Positions 35,968 to 47,650 of a stretch of 64,000 nt of DNA are shown here, in pieces. The translations under genes and the position numbers were made by a program. The DNA comes from Paramecium pentaurelia (taxonomy: Eukaryota; Ciliophora; Oligohymenophorea; Peniculida; Parameciidae), in the NCBI GenBank assembly GCA_905183005.1, contig CAJJDO010000043.1:434001-498000 (forward strand), written 5' to 3'. The notes below the pieces were generated by a model. It had not been told where the DNA came from. It did not search any database and worked only from the letters and a program-made list of their open reading frames with translations. Within the stretch, counting starts at the first letter, position 1; every line of letters begins with the position of its first letter.

Positions 35968-37232
35968 ATGCAATAGATTTCCCCTGAGGTTGAGCAACAT
36001 CTTTCTGAATTATTGAAGCCTATTCTTTAAAGAGTTGAAGAATTAAAAATTAGAGATCAATAAAATGAAGACTAAATCAATTCACTTGTTTAGGAATTGA
36101 CTCAATTAAGACATTTAGTTAGCACCCTAAAGCCTTTAAAATAAGAGGAAGAGAAAAGTACAATTAATAATAAATATTATTAGAATAAATAAAGCAAGAA
36201 TAAAAGAAAGATAATAATGGAAATCATGGTAAACAATATTATTATAAATTCAATTTTTTTAGAAAACAAAAAACCTGATCGTCCTTCAACTGGTGTTGTC
36301 TAAAAGAATGATTAAAATAAAGTCAAAGAGACTAGACCTTAAACTGGTCAAAAATCTTTGAGTTAAAGTGTTATTGTAGATAAGACAGCTACAACTGAGG
36401 TGGATAAAGGTATTTATAATATATTATTATATAGTAACATTAAAATCCCCTAGAGATTCTACATAAAAATAACCAAAACCATAAGTATAACAATAATAAC
36501 AATAACAACCCCCATAACCTAAACCAAAACCTTAAAAATAACCTGAATAGAAAGATACAAAAGATCATAAAGATCCTAAACCTCATGGTTAAGGTAACAA
36601 GTTAATAATATATATAAGAACAACCTCAAAAGCAAACCTAACCTCAAAAAGATGAAAAAAAAGTAGAGAAGCCAAAATAAACTAAATAAAATCCTCCTGT
36701 TCATCCAGAGAAAACAGAAAAGCCAAAAGAAATTGCCAAAAAGACAGATAAACCTTAAGATTAGAAAGGTAATGGTTAATCAAAAAATCAAACTAAACCA
36801 AATGACAAAAAGGTAGAACCAAAATAAGATGATAAGAAAATAGTAAAAAAAGGAAAATAAACAGCTGGTCAAACTGGAGATTAATAATAAACTGATGAAC
36901 AATTTTAATAATAATAATAAGCTTCTTAAGTTAATTAAGAACCAAATTCAGCTGAAAAATCATCAAAAGAAAATCATTCAGATTAAAATGAATAATAATA
37001 GGAAACACATTCAGAATAAAATGAATAATAATAATAATAAGAAAATAATGAAGAAAATACAAAAAATGTATAAGAAGTTGAATAGTAAGTTGAATAGTAA
37101 CATTAGGAGGAATAAAATTAATTTTAGAGTTAAGAATAAAAAGTAGAATAAGTTTAATAATAAGAAAATTAAAATTAGGATAATAATTAACCTTAAGAAG
37201 AACAATAAGGTTAATAATAAGAAGTAATTTGA
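35968..37232 (+). CDS. Low-complexity Lys/Gln/Glu/Pro-rich protein
   Basis: The N-terminal ~70 residues (ISPEVEQHLSELLKPILQRV...) form a helical, possibly coiled-coil segment. The rest is low complexity: PQPKPKPQKQPEQKDTKDH, many KxxEKP repeats, then Gln/Asn/Glu runs with TAA-encoded poly-Gln. Introns: 26 nt (GTACAATTAA...ATTAG), 34 nt (GTAAACAATA...TTTTAG), 25 nt, and 25 nt before QPQKQTQ. The TGA is at 37230-37232. No domain is recognised. The strongly basic middle could bind microtubules or nucleic acid, but that is a guess. Confidence 0.7.
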
Positions 37233-37303
37233 GCTTATATAAATTATAAGTACAAAAATATAATGTATAAATATTATAATTAATTTCTATTTGATCAAAC
37301 CAA

Positions 37304-37886
37304 ATGTCAAGTGAAAACTAAATTACACGATTTTCAGAATAAGAGTCTCTGATGGATTTAAAATCAGAAGTAATATTAAACAGTTAGTTAGTTTATGAGA
37401 AGAATCAATAAGAACCATATGAAAATGGAATTATCTGAAAGAAAACATGATGATGGCTCTTTAGAAAAATCAATCAAATTAACTCCTATGACTATAGGAG
37501 ATTTTATAGGAATATGGGCAATTGCTATATTAAAAAGTTTATTTCTAATATGTTTTCTTTTGATGGCTTATGAGACTTATAAAGATATTTAAGCGCACAT
37601 TGATATTTCAAAAACTTAGGTTTTAATTGAAATGAAAAATTGTGCTGCAGAATATGAATAAAATCAATGTTCAGAAAATTACTTAATAGAATCTATGTCT
37701 TTAAGATGTAAAGAATTAGAAATCTGTACCAACTAAAATATTGAAATGAAAGTTAGAACACAATAACTTTGGTTACAAGTCTTAGGAAATTCATTTGAAA
37801 AAATGTTTAAAGAGCTTTCTCTTAAAAGTTGTATTATGATCTCTTTTATAAGCATAGCAACAAGTATTATTTTTATTAAAAACTGA
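37304..37886 (+). CDS. Brl1/Brr6-like nuclear envelope protein
   Basis: Brl1/Brr6 proteins span the nuclear envelope and assist nuclear pore assembly, mainly known from fungi and other organisms with closed mitosis (established). This ~186-residue protein has two membrane helices (FIGIWAIAILKSLFLICFL and SCIMISFISIATSIIFI) flanking a lumenal stretch with four Cys: KNCAAEYEQNQCSENYL, then SLRCKELEIC. The following amphipathic segment (WLQVLGNSFEKMFKELSLKS) matches the family. A 22-nt intron (GTAATATTAA...TTAG) joins the N-terminus to MRRINKN. The TGA is at 37884-37886. The match is by motif layout only. It converges with COX15, 70 bp away. Confidence 0.78.
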
Positions 37887-37956
37887 TTATTCATTTATTT
37901 CTTAATTAAATTAATACTAGAATTAAAATTATATAATCTTAGCCCATTTGTATATA

Positions 37957-39273
37957 TCAAACAAATTACTTTAAATAATTTCTATAAGGCACACTTGGTC
38001 TTCTAACACTATGACATAGTAAAAGACTTGCTGTAAGAACATTTAAAGCATTGAATTGATGAATACTTCCTGAATGAACTTAAACCTAGTGTAATAAATA
38101 TACTTACTTAATTGAGCAATGCTACAATTCCTGTAAGTAATTAATAATTTAAAACTCCATAAAGAGCATAACAAATGTACCTAGCTTGTTTTGGTAGATT
38201 GCTCTTATATGCGAGATAAGTAATATATGATCCAAAACCATATGTTAAATATGCAGCATTTCTATGATTGAATTATACCCTTATTTATTAATAAATATTA
38301 TTACATCACAACATTTTCAAAAAAGTTCTTATAAAAAGGTGATGTCTTGAATAAATTTGCTGGTATAATTTATCCATTCATAGTAGGCCATGTATTAAAT
38401 ACTTTTCCTGCATCTATACCTGCCATAGCTGCTCCAGTTAATAAATTGATAGCTACTAAATGAATCAATCCAATTCCAAGTCCTCTAAATTTAAGATGAG
38501 TTTTATAATTTTCTGGAGTTATTTATAAATGTTAAGGTTTTCTAAAAAGAGTAGCAGCATTCCAAATTAAAAGAGAATATAATGATAAAGCCATAGATAA
38601 ATGTACAGTAAGTCTATAAGTTGATACTCTTGGTTTTTGTTAATATTCAGGTTTAGGACGATCTAATCCTGATTTGACCATCCACCATCCAATTAAACCT
38701 TATAATAATCCAAGTCCTCCTATGGCACCTAGTCTTTTAGCATATTATGGTTTAATCCATTTCATAGCTGTAAATGCAGCTAAGGGTAACACATAAATAG
38801 CTCCTAAAGTTGATCCAGATACTCTATGTAAATATTCAACTATAAAGATTTTCTTAAATTTGTCTAAATCTATAGGAGTATGTTAATATTCTGGAAATTG
38901 TTTGTAATGATCAAATTCCTTCTCCCAATCAGCTTGATTTCTTGGATATATATATTCTATGGGTTTCCATTTTGTCATTGATAATCCTAAAATAGTATTT
39001 CAATAAATACTTACCTGAATGAGTAAGTCTAGTGTAACCTCCTAACAAAACCATAAAATAAACTCCACCTGCACATAGAAGTAACCATCCTCCTAATAAC
39101 CATCTTTTTGATGGATCTACCAAATCATTGACTGGATCTTCGAAATGAGCATTTCTGTCAAATTTAGCATTCTTACTAGCTTCAGCATTCGAGAATTTGT
39201 AGTATCTATTATTTTATAAAGGCTTAAGAGTTGTGGTTAAATTTTTGAATGTTCTTATTCTTGACAATAGCAT
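37957..39273 (-). CDS. COX15: COX15, heme A synthase (mitochondrial)
   Basis: Oxidises heme O to heme A for cytochrome oxidase in the mitochondrial inner membrane. The N-terminus MLLSRIRTFKNLTTTLKP is a typical mitochondrial presequence. Then come RWLLGGWLLLCAGGVYFMVLLGGYTRLTHSG (read in pieces), a 26-30 nt intron, LSMTKWKPI, EYLHRVSG (heme-ligand His), GLLQGLIGWWMVKSG, RLTVHLSMAL, AGIDAGKVFNTWP, QFNHRNAAY (second His) and a C-terminal SIHQFNALNVLTA. These are the conserved His pairs and TM helices of the COX15/CtaA family. A further intron interrupts the last third. The TGA is at 37957-37959. The length of ~415 aa is normal. Confidence 0.93.
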
Positions 39274-39332
39274 TAAAATGATATAAAATTATAATAAATG
39301 ACTAGATCTATATTAATATTTAAAAATTAATT

Positions 39333-39641
39333 ATGGACGAGCCAAACGAATAAGAAATTGATGAACTTTAAAATTAATACTTCTAAGATAAGATGTTTAG
39401 AGTTTGTGCAAAAGCTGTTATTAATGATGATGCATATTTTAATAGATTATATGAACCAGAATATTTATAAGGTTTAGCAGATAGAGCAAAAGATTAAAAA
39501 GAGAAGAATGATATTCTTAATCAAAAGAAAAAAGTAGAATACAATTAAAATAATGTAAAAGAAATGTTTTATTAATGCTTTAATCGATATTTCTATGTTT
39601 ATGGAGTGTTACAATAAGTAGCCCATGCAGAAGAAGATTGA
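39333..39641 (+). CDS. Small uncharacterised acidic protein, 102 aa
   Basis: Intron-free frame starting MDEPNEQEIDELQNQYFQDK and ending AHAEED before TGA 39639-39641. Mostly helical and charged, with aromatic residues in the C-terminal part (FNRYFYVYGVLQQ). No domain is recognised. Its start is 59 bp from the divergent COX15 start. Confidence 0.65.
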
Positions 39642-40547
39642 TAATCTAATAAAACTATTAATAATTTAATAATTGTCAATAAATCTATCATAACTGCATT
39701 CCTATTTTCTTATATAATGCAAAAGTTTAAATCATCTTTAATAATATATTATATTCTAAAATAGATATTCACATTTTATTCTATAGAATTTCCAAAACTA
39801 ATGCAGGATACATTTAAAATAAATAAAAAAACAAAAGAATCTATTAAGAATTAATTGATTCTATTACTTCGAATTTCCTAAGCCTTAAATTATGCAATAT
39901 CATTTGTTATATATTATAGTTTAATTCATTTTGAATGATGAATAATTAATAGGTACAATTTTCTGGTTTAGTTTACTTTAACCATTATTATTTTATATTA
40001 TCTTAGTAAGGAAATTATGATTTTAATATTGTTAGTTTTTATAATTGGATGATTATTTAAAAGCAAAGTATTTTTATAATATAAATTCTACATTTATTTG
40101 TTCTTTACATATTTTTTTTAATTTTAAATTGATTAGTTTTTTCTCTTTATATTTCTTAATTTACTAAATATATATTTTTGGAGAATTTTATGTTCCCCTT
40201 ACTAATATAATATTAGTTTTACAAGACTTATTTATTTGATTGTTATTATTAACAAGATATGTTCACCATTAATATTGCTTAATTTAAGCTTCAAATATGG
40301 GTAAAAATGAAATAAATTTTATTAAATTTCATATATAACACATACTTTAGATATTATTCTTTAATCAAAATATACCTAAATAGAATAATATTAATGAGTA
40401 TATATGAAAATACCTCATAATAAATATTATGAAACAATTTGGTTGAAAGAATTTTAGATAGTTAGATTCAAACTCTATATATAATAGATGTGGATTTAAA
40501 GTTAAGATTATTCAAAACTAAGTAGACTTTCTTTATAAAATAAATTT
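39642..40547. other. Long convergent intergenic region with one weak ORF
   Basis: 906 bp between convergent gene ends. In the ciliate code a 73-codon plus-strand frame from ATG 39718 (MQKFKSSLIIYYILKQIF...) runs to a TGA before 39945 and ends in a hydrophobic stretch. It could be a small membrane protein or a gene remnant, but nothing else supports it. The remainder shows no coding signal. Confidence 0.35.
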
Positions 40548-41522
40548 TCATATTTTACAATATATTTTCTTGTAAAATAATTTTATAGATTCTTATTAAT
40601 ATTCTTCTTTTTTATGTTCATAATTTTTATGATCTTGTTTGAGATGCTTCGAATTATTGTAGATAGAGTCTAATTTTAATTCTGTATGAGAAGCTAATGA
40701 TGAATTATCATCATCCAAACATTCTTTTCTTTTTATTATTTTTAATTAATCTTTTTATGTAGGCAAGAGTATTCCATTTCGTGTTAATCTAAAATATAAA
40801 TTATATTTTTTAACATTTAACTTGGAACTCTACATAGAATTCCTGTTTTAAGATTTGAATCTTAAGAATGAGATTTAAGGTGTTCAAGTTTTGACTCTAA
40901 TTAATTTAAAGGCAATCTTCTTAAATTAATTTATTATCTAAGTGAATGAGTGTGAACAGATGTAGGATTTGATTTTCTTTCTACTTTTAATTATGTAGGA
41001 ACATTAATTTTAATTTATTGTTGTGAAGAGAGGAATTATAATGCTCCTCTTTATTTTGAAGTACTTTCATCTTAAAATTAGTTCACATGTACTGAATGAT
41101 CAAATATTTAAGATGAACTACGTTTAGTTCTATTTGATTTACTAGAAGGTTTAGATTCGATTACTTCATCAAATTCAACAGATTTAGAAATTCTGTCTGA
41201 AATTTTTAATTCTGCACACATTCTTAATAGATTAATAGGCTTTTGAATAGGTCGAAACTTCAAGAATGATAATTCACTATTTCTGCTTTTGAGAAGTGAG
41301 AGAAATTTCTTTTTAGTATGTTGGAGAATTTTTTATTTAGATTGTAATAATAATCTCTCATCCTTTAATTTTTGTTTTTCTTTTTATTTGACTAGTGACT
41401 TTAAGTAATTATTTCTTTAGGCCGTTGTTTTCAGAAATCTATTATTATAAAGTAAATGATTACCTAAGTGTATCTCCAATGAACTTTGTTTCAATTATAG
41501 GGAGTGAATTTTATTATTTCAT
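40548..41522 (-). CDS. Uncharacterised basic protein, ~300 aa
   Basis: Starts MKQQNSLPIIETKFIGDT and ends ...KLFYKKIYCKI at TGA 40548-40550. The N-terminal half has a charged coiled-coil segment (LVKQKEKQKLKDERLLLQSK); the rest is Ser/Lys/Gln-rich and probably disordered. Introns: 25 nt (GTAATCATTT...AATAG) near the start and 26 nt (GTTAAAAAAT...TTTAG) before LTRNGILLP; the second is the only choice that opens the coding-like frame. The start codon is just 9 bp from the start of the divergent sorting-nexin gene. No known domain. Confidence 0.68.
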
Positions 41523-41531
41523 TTTATAATA

Positions 41532-42910
41532 ATGGACAATGAATTAATAGATATACCAATTGATTATGATGAACCAAAGTTAGACACATAAGAATTATAT
41601 CTAGGATAATAGGAATAAGTGTCTTAAATTATATACCCATCACTCCCTTTACTTAAAGGTGAAGTTGATTAGAAACCCTAAATTCATAAAATCATCTTCC
41701 ATCTTACTGAATTGGTCTAATAGAGTTATACATAATATTATGAAAATATTTCATATGTGGTTTGGAGTTAAGTTGATGAAGAACCTCCTAAGACAGTTCA
41801 TAGGAAATACACTCATTTTGAATGGCTAAATGCAGCATTAAAACGAGAGTTTCCAGGATTACTCATTCCTGCCATTCCACCAAAAACAGTTTTAGCAAAA
41901 ATTAATATAACTGAACATACTTAAATAGTGAGAGAGAAACGATATAGAGTATTTTATATATATTATAATTTCAGCAATTAGAAGAATTTTTAAATAAAAT
42001 CAAAGATCATCCTTAATTATAAGTTAGTAGTAAATTTCAATTATTTCTTTCAGCATCTTAAGAGGTATAAATAATTAATAGTTTTATAGATTATTTAATA
42101 GGAACTCTTAGAATTGTCTTAATATCAAACATATGTTCATCAATTAGGATCAGCTATTGCAAATGCTGGATCAAAGGCTTATGATCTTGCAAAAGGATCT
42201 TTTAATTACTTAAGCAGTTTTATATACACTGGATAATAGAATTCTCAAAAATAATTGCAATATCCTGATTTAGACATTCCTTAAGATATAAAAGAATTCA
42301 TTGAAAGTTGGGAAGATGTATTGAAAATTTAATTATTTAGTTATTAATTGAAGAATAATAGAAAGTGAAAAGAATTTTTGAATACTACTAAAATATAGTT
42401 AATATTAAATTAGAGCAAAACGAGGATACTAAAAAAGTTATAAGTTCTATGAAAGAACTTGAATTACCATAATTAGAAAAAGATATTAGTAAAACTGAAG
42501 CAAGTTATTACCTCAATGAGACTATCTTTAATGAGATTAAATTGAGTGTAATATTCAAATTGGAGGTACATATATTCTTTTAAATAGCTCTGTATCCTAG
42601 ATTTAGATGAAGCTATAGGCATAATTAGAAGACGATCTGATTTGATTTATTAGATTTAATAATAAATCAAAATACATAATCAAATTGAAACTTTTAATGG
42701 TATTATCAATTATTTACCTAAGAAAAAATTTAATATAAAGATTAAATTAGAGAGAACTAAAAAGTACTTAAAATCTTAGAATCAAACTTTTAGAAAGATA
42801 TTACGAGATTTGCTAATTGGCTTAATAATTATCTTTAATAATTAATTAGGAATTATAATGAATAGTTTTAAAAATTGTACAAAGAATAAAATAATAATTG
42901 GAATAATTGA
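41532..42910 (+). CDS. Sorting nexin with PX and BAR-like regions
   Basis: Endosomal membrane-binding protein. The PX domain is seen from YVVWSQVDEEPPKTVHRKYTHF through EWLNAALKREFPGLLIPAIPPK to QLEEFLNKIKDHP and FQLFLSASQE. The C-terminal half is helical (AIANAGSKAYDLAKGSFNYL; KVLKILESNFQKDITRFANWL; LIRNYNEQFQKLYKEQNNNW), fitting a BAR-type dimer. Introns: 26 nt (GTATTTTATA...TTTCAG), 37 nt, 23 nt, 22 nt and 23 nt (GTATTATCAA...CTAAG). All are needed to keep the frame to TGA 42908-42910. The retromer-type group (SNX1/2/5-like) is the likely class but not proven. Confidence 0.87.
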
Positions 42911-42930
42911 TTATATTTATTATTATTATT

Positions 42931-44513
42931 ATGAATATTAGATAATTAGACAATATCGTTTCATGGCTTCTTTCTAAATTTAAGTCTTCACCTTATAGAT
43001 GGAATGAATAATAAATACATTCCTTTTGTGAATCTGTTGGATTATAATGGGCTGTATCAATTATTACTGTAAATGACTTCATTAATATATAGATCTAAAC
43101 TGCACCAAAATAGAGATCTTACAATAATTAAGAGACACATATTTATCCAAATAAACTATAAATACCTTTGTTAGATGCCTGTACAAGATAGTATGAAGAA
43201 ATATTGGAATTATGTAATGCTTAGAGCATTTATAAATTGATTAGTCATTCAATAGATATTAATCTATATTATTAGATTTAGAAATTAAAAATATGGTCAC
43301 TTATAGTTTTAAAATATCAACATTATAGAGAAATATTTAAGAAACACTATGGATCTAAATTCTTTTCTTCATCTAAATGTAAGAGTTGTACAGCTGAAAT
43401 CAGTTGTGCATGTCAAATATTAAGCAATTTATTAAGTGAAATAGAGATATATATTAAAAGTATATATGAACTCTCTAATATTCATAATCAAAACAGAAGA
43501 AGCTCTATGTATATAAGTTCAGATATAATAAATTTATTATTAAAATCTATTTCACATCTACCATCTTATGATTAATAACCTTTATTTTGGGATATGGATG
43601 ATATTAAAGTTTTATTGCATGTAATTAAATTCCAAGATTATTATTAATTGTTATTTTAAAATTAAATAGATGGATTTGTTTTACTTATATTAGTCAATCC
43701 ACCTTTTAAGGGAGATAATTTATTTTTAAAATGTTTGTTAATGAGTTAATAAAACTATTCACAAAAATCATAAAATTTACTATTTTAAAATCGTCAAAGT
43801 ATGGTTAGAAATACTATGTAGACAGCAAGCAAATATCATTAAATAAATTAGTTTCTTCATTTATTACATTATTTATTATAAATATTAAGTTTAGCTGCTT
43901 ACAAAAATTAAGAATCATATACAGAATATAAACATTTGGGATAGAGAAAAGTAAGTTAAATCAGATGGATATCTTTATATTATTTTAATAAAGATACACA
44001 TGTAGGTTAAGCAAATAGAAGATCAACACTTACTGAATAATTCAAAAGATCATCAAAATCATATGGAAGTGTTGAATCATAAATGAAAAATAGAAATAAA
44101 ACAGAAACTTTAGATTAATTGGAAATTAAGATTATGGTGACAGATCAAAGTTTAGAATAGATTAAAAAATAATTTAGTCAACCTAATGTTACTCATTCAG
44201 CCTAAATTTCACCTAATGTTTAAAGAGATACAAATTGGATTAAATTTAAAAATTAAACTGTTAATTAATTCAATATTGAAGATAGTGTTAATAAATATAG
44301 TTCATTTTTGATGTATTTTATTATTATAATATATGTAAGACCAGATAATGATAGCAATAAATAAGAATAGGAAAGGGATAGATAAAACACAGAAACTCAT
44401 GTTTAAATTGATGAAGAAATATTATCAGGGAGTAATGTAAATCAATCATAAGAAGAATAGTCACAATAATTATCAAATTAAGAAGAAGATTAATAAGAAC
44501 TTAATGATTAAAT

Positions 44514-44572
<59 letters not shown>

Positions 44573-45721
44573 CATAATAATAATAATAATAATAATAAGA
44601 TATGGGTGAATCTGTTATTTTAGGTTAAGCTACAATTATGTCATAATCTACAATATTGTAGCAATCTGTTATTATTTAATAACCAACTATTATGTAATAA
44701 TCTGTTATGATGTAATAATCATAAATGATGTAATAATCTACAATATTATAATAATCATAAATGATGTAATAATCAACAATGTTATAATAATCATAAATAA
44801 TGTAATAATCAACAATGTTAGAAAAATCAATATAAATACAATAAATTATAGAATAATAAGTTAATTAACGAGTAGAGTACTTATTAAAATATTATTTTTT
44901 AGATTTAATAATAGAGATAAATCAAAGAATAAATATTAAAAAGGATTGAATAAATAACTCTTCAACCATTATTTGATTTATTTTAACTTTAATAATAAAC
45001 TCATTTAAAATTGAAATGTGATGAATAATAAAAAGTAAATATGATTTTTAAGAATTAGTTAAAAGTTATTAATATTTAAGGGGCGAGTTTTGGTAGGAAT
45101 GAAGATTGCACATTTGCCTTTACAGATCATTCTAAAATTAGTAGCAAACATTGCTAAATATATTATAAAGATAGTAATATTTATAAATAAGTTGACAGAA
45201 GCATTTTACCTAGTTGATGTAGGATCAAAAGGTGGTACTTTTATAAAAATAAACCATAATTTTGTAATTGAAAAAGATATGTCTGTCTATATAGGAAATA
45301 GATTTGGATTTAAAATAATTGATATTAATACTGAGACAGGATTTTTGGAAGTGAGATATGAGCATGAAGGAACAGCAAAACACAAATAAATATAATTAAA
45401 AAGAGGTGATAAATTCTTAATAGGAAGAGAAAGATCTAAAAATAATTTTACATTTATGCATTCTTAGTAAATTAAATAATAAAGAATTTTAGATGTAATA
45501 GATTAATGAGTGCAAAACATATGGAAATATATTATGATTATAATTTTAAAGCTGGATCAGTTAAATTAATGATAAATGATTTGGAGAGTAAAAATGGGAC
45601 ATGGTTACGATTAAGTGAGAAATAAGTTGTTAGTGCACCTTTTCATTTATAGAAAGGAGTAAAATTTAATTTATCATTTGAATTAATGTTTGATGTATTT
45701 GAATTGGTATGTGATGTATGA
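42931..45721 (+). CDS. Poly-Gln protein with two C-terminal FHA domains
   Basis: The N-terminal ~330 residues are helical with Cys pairs (CKSCTAEISCACQ). A polar linker follows, then the poly-Gln tract, twelve hexapeptide repeats, and two FHA domains that should bind phosphothreonine peptides. FHA1: INIQGASFGRNEDC, SKISSKHCQIYY and VDVGSKGGTFIKI. FHA2: GDKFLIGRERSKN, MSAKHMEIYY and INDLESKNGTWLRL. Both carry the core G-R, S-x-x-H and S-x-N/G-G-T residues. Introns: a probable 27-nt one at 44300, a 31-nt one (GTAGAGTACT...TTTTAG) joining the repeats to the FHA part, 25 nt within FHA1, and 26 nt within FHA2. The TGA is at 45719-45721. If the 31-nt intron is wrong, there would be two genes. Confidence 0.78.
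44515..44598 (+). repeat. TAA trinucleotide microsatellite encoding Gln19-Ser-Gln8
   Basis: Nineteen TAA codons, one TCA, then eight TAA codons in the reading frame of the FHA gene. Pure TAA rather than CAA or TAG shows recent slippage expansion. In the standard code this would be a wall of stops. Confidence 0.9.
44611..44826 (+). repeat. Twelve tandem 18-bp units encoding a hexapeptide
   Basis: Twelve consecutive 18-nt units, e.g. TCT ACA ATA TTA TAA TAA, encode S-(T/V/Q)-(I/M)-(M/L/I)-Q-Q with drift at the first two and last units. The units keep frame with the poly-Gln tract upstream. Confidence 0.88.
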
Positions 45722-45757
45722 TTGATGAATTTATTAAAAATATACATTAAAATAATT

Positions 45758-46731
45758 ATGAGTTAGAAATTAGAAATTATTGAAAGAAAATTGGTTGTAG
45801 TAATAGCAGCTATAGTTTATTCTTTACATTATTGGATCAATTGTAATATATGGATAAGAGAAGAATTAAACATAATATTGACTATACATATGATTACTTT
45901 GAATATCGTTTTCATAATGCTTTTCTGGTGTTTTATAGTCATTTTAATCATTGATCCAGGAAGACCAAAAATGTAAATTGACAGATTAAGATAGAGTAGA
46001 TGAATATAATTAATCTCCATTCTCAAAGAAAGGATTCTGTCAATTATGTAGACGTTAAAAACCTGAACGTTGTCATGTATAATTTCAAAAATATATTTTA
46101 GCATTGTTCAGTTTGTAATCGTTGTGTATTATAAATGGATCATCATTGTCCATGGATAAATACATGTGTAGGTTATTAAAACAGAAAGTAATTCATATTA
46201 CTATTATTTTACGCATTGTTATTTAACTTTATAACAGTAATAAGCACAACTAAAACATATTTGCTTTCATTTCAATTTTCATATTTAAATATTATTTATG
46301 CTTTGATTTGTATTGGTAATTATGTTTTAGTAGTTTTGCTTATTGGTTTTCTTAAATATCACTTAAATTTATTATAAAAAAATTAGACAACATTAGAAGA
46401 CATAATTAGTAAGAATAATTAAATATCATTTAATATCTACGATATTGATCCACATACTAATATTGTCTAGATATTTGGATAAAATAAAATTTTATGGTTA
46501 TTCCCAATATATTCTGGTTTTGGATGTGATGATGGAAATTCATTCCCAAAAAATGATTATAAAGTTATGTAAACTTCTTCTCCATAAGTTATTTCAGTGT
46601 AAAAATTCAAATTTATTATAGTTTTTATGAATAATAGTATGTAAGTAGTGATAAAAATAAGAATGAATATTCAAATGTTTAAACTTTATATAAAAGAGAA
46701 ATAAAAGATTAATGAAATTATAAAGAATTGA
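45758..46731 (+). CDS. DHHC-type protein S-palmitoyltransferase
   Basis: Integral membrane enzyme that attaches palmitate to Cys residues. Two N-terminal membrane helices (LVVVIAAIVYSLHYW and a second ending in FIVILIIDPGRPK) precede the cysteine-rich domain GFCQLCRRQKPERCHHCSVC with NRCVLQMDHHCPWINTCVGY, containing the catalytic DHHC. Two more helices follow (FILLLFYALLFNFITVI; NYVLVVLLIGFLKYH) and a TTLEDI motif (family TTxE). Introns: 22 nt (GTAAATTGAC...GATAG) and 25 nt between CH and HCSVC. The 3' end is uncertain: if a 25-nt intron at 46597-46621 is spliced, the TGA is at 46628-46630, otherwise at 46729-46731. Confidence 0.9.
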
Positions 46732-46844
46732 TTCCCTCTCTTATTAATTTATTTCATTCCATAATAAAATAAGCCAAAATTATTTATAGATTATAATATT
46801 AATAAATATTATGTTTTCCATTATTATTTGTAAAACTTATAAAT

Positions 46845-47650
46845 TCATTATTCATTAATTGCCTTTTTAACCAATTCTATTTATAATCTTCTCTTTTTCA
46901 TTTATTCAGCAGTTAATCTTATCTCTTTCTTTGGAATTGTTTATTTTAATTTTAGAGTTCTTAATTTAATACTCTTTTTCAAAATATCATCTTCTTTTTC
47001 TGTTACTCCTTAATTAAATCCATATTAATCAACTTCAATATCGGGTTACTTTATAACTTCTGGTAAATTGAAATTTGCAATTGTATCTCTTATTGTTTTC
47101 TCCAATTTTTGCTTCTCTTCTTCAACATTCACAGTTCCTTCTATTTATTATTTTGTTTATTCCCTTGATTTTTCAAAGTATTCCTTCTCAGCTTCCTCAT
47201 CATCTGAACTGCTTTCTTATTAATCTTACTATGCTTCCTTTCTAATCAATTCTAAAGCAATCAAATCTAGGAGTTAGTTTTGTGAAATCATTTCAGTTTG
47301 AAATAAACGAAAATCAAATAAACAAATAAATTAGATGATGGTGTCTTAAGCATAATTTTACAATAATTCTTTAATATTCTACAATAGTTTTATTATCTAA
47401 TACTTTCTTATATTTTTCCTAAGACTCATTTGATATAAACTTATTTGCAATTGGCTATAAAGATTCTTGAAATTTCTATAGATATTGATAAAAAATGATT
47501 TACTTTATGCAGCTCCTATTACTAATTCAAATTCTACTAATTTTCTGAAAATTGAGATGAAAATTAGTAAACAAAATTTTTATAAGCAGCCTACCACTCT
47601 TTACTACTCAAAAGTCTTATGATATCTAGGTCTTATGCTGTTGCTTTCAT
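46845..47650 (-). CDS. CFAP36-like protein with BART-type domain
   Basis: About 250 residues. The N-terminal helices (LLSSKEWQAAYKNFVYQF; ELHKKFQESLQPIANKFI; LLDLIALELIRKE) have the layout of the ARL2BP/BART fold found in cilia-associated CFAP36 (CCDC104), which binds ARL3 in animals (family knowledge). An acidic coiled-coil middle follows (SSSDDEEAEKEYFEKSREQ). The C-terminus RLTAEQMKKRRLQIELVKKAINEQ-like helix resembles the end of human CFAP36 (TAEE...LKRRLLAEKLKEEV). Introns: 28 nt (GTAAATCATT...ATAG) and 25 nt (GTATTAGATA...TGTAG). The TGA is at 46845-46847. The match is by remembered motifs, so moderate confidence. Confidence 0.68.

Noticed and set aside
37011..37205. Minus-strand Leu/Phe-rich hydrophobic ORF
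   Set aside because: Antisense shadow of the Lys/Gln/Asn-rich low-complexity gene at 35968-37232.
39718..39945. 73-codon membrane-protein-like ORF
   Set aside because: Not listed as a gene: short, isolated, no recognisable family or introns, and such frames arise by chance when only TGA stops translation.
44515..44598. TAA repeat as a non-coding microsatellite or telomere-like sequence
   Set aside because: It is in phase with open coding sequence on both sides, and ciliate telomeric repeats (GGGTTT/GGGGTT types) are absent from the window.
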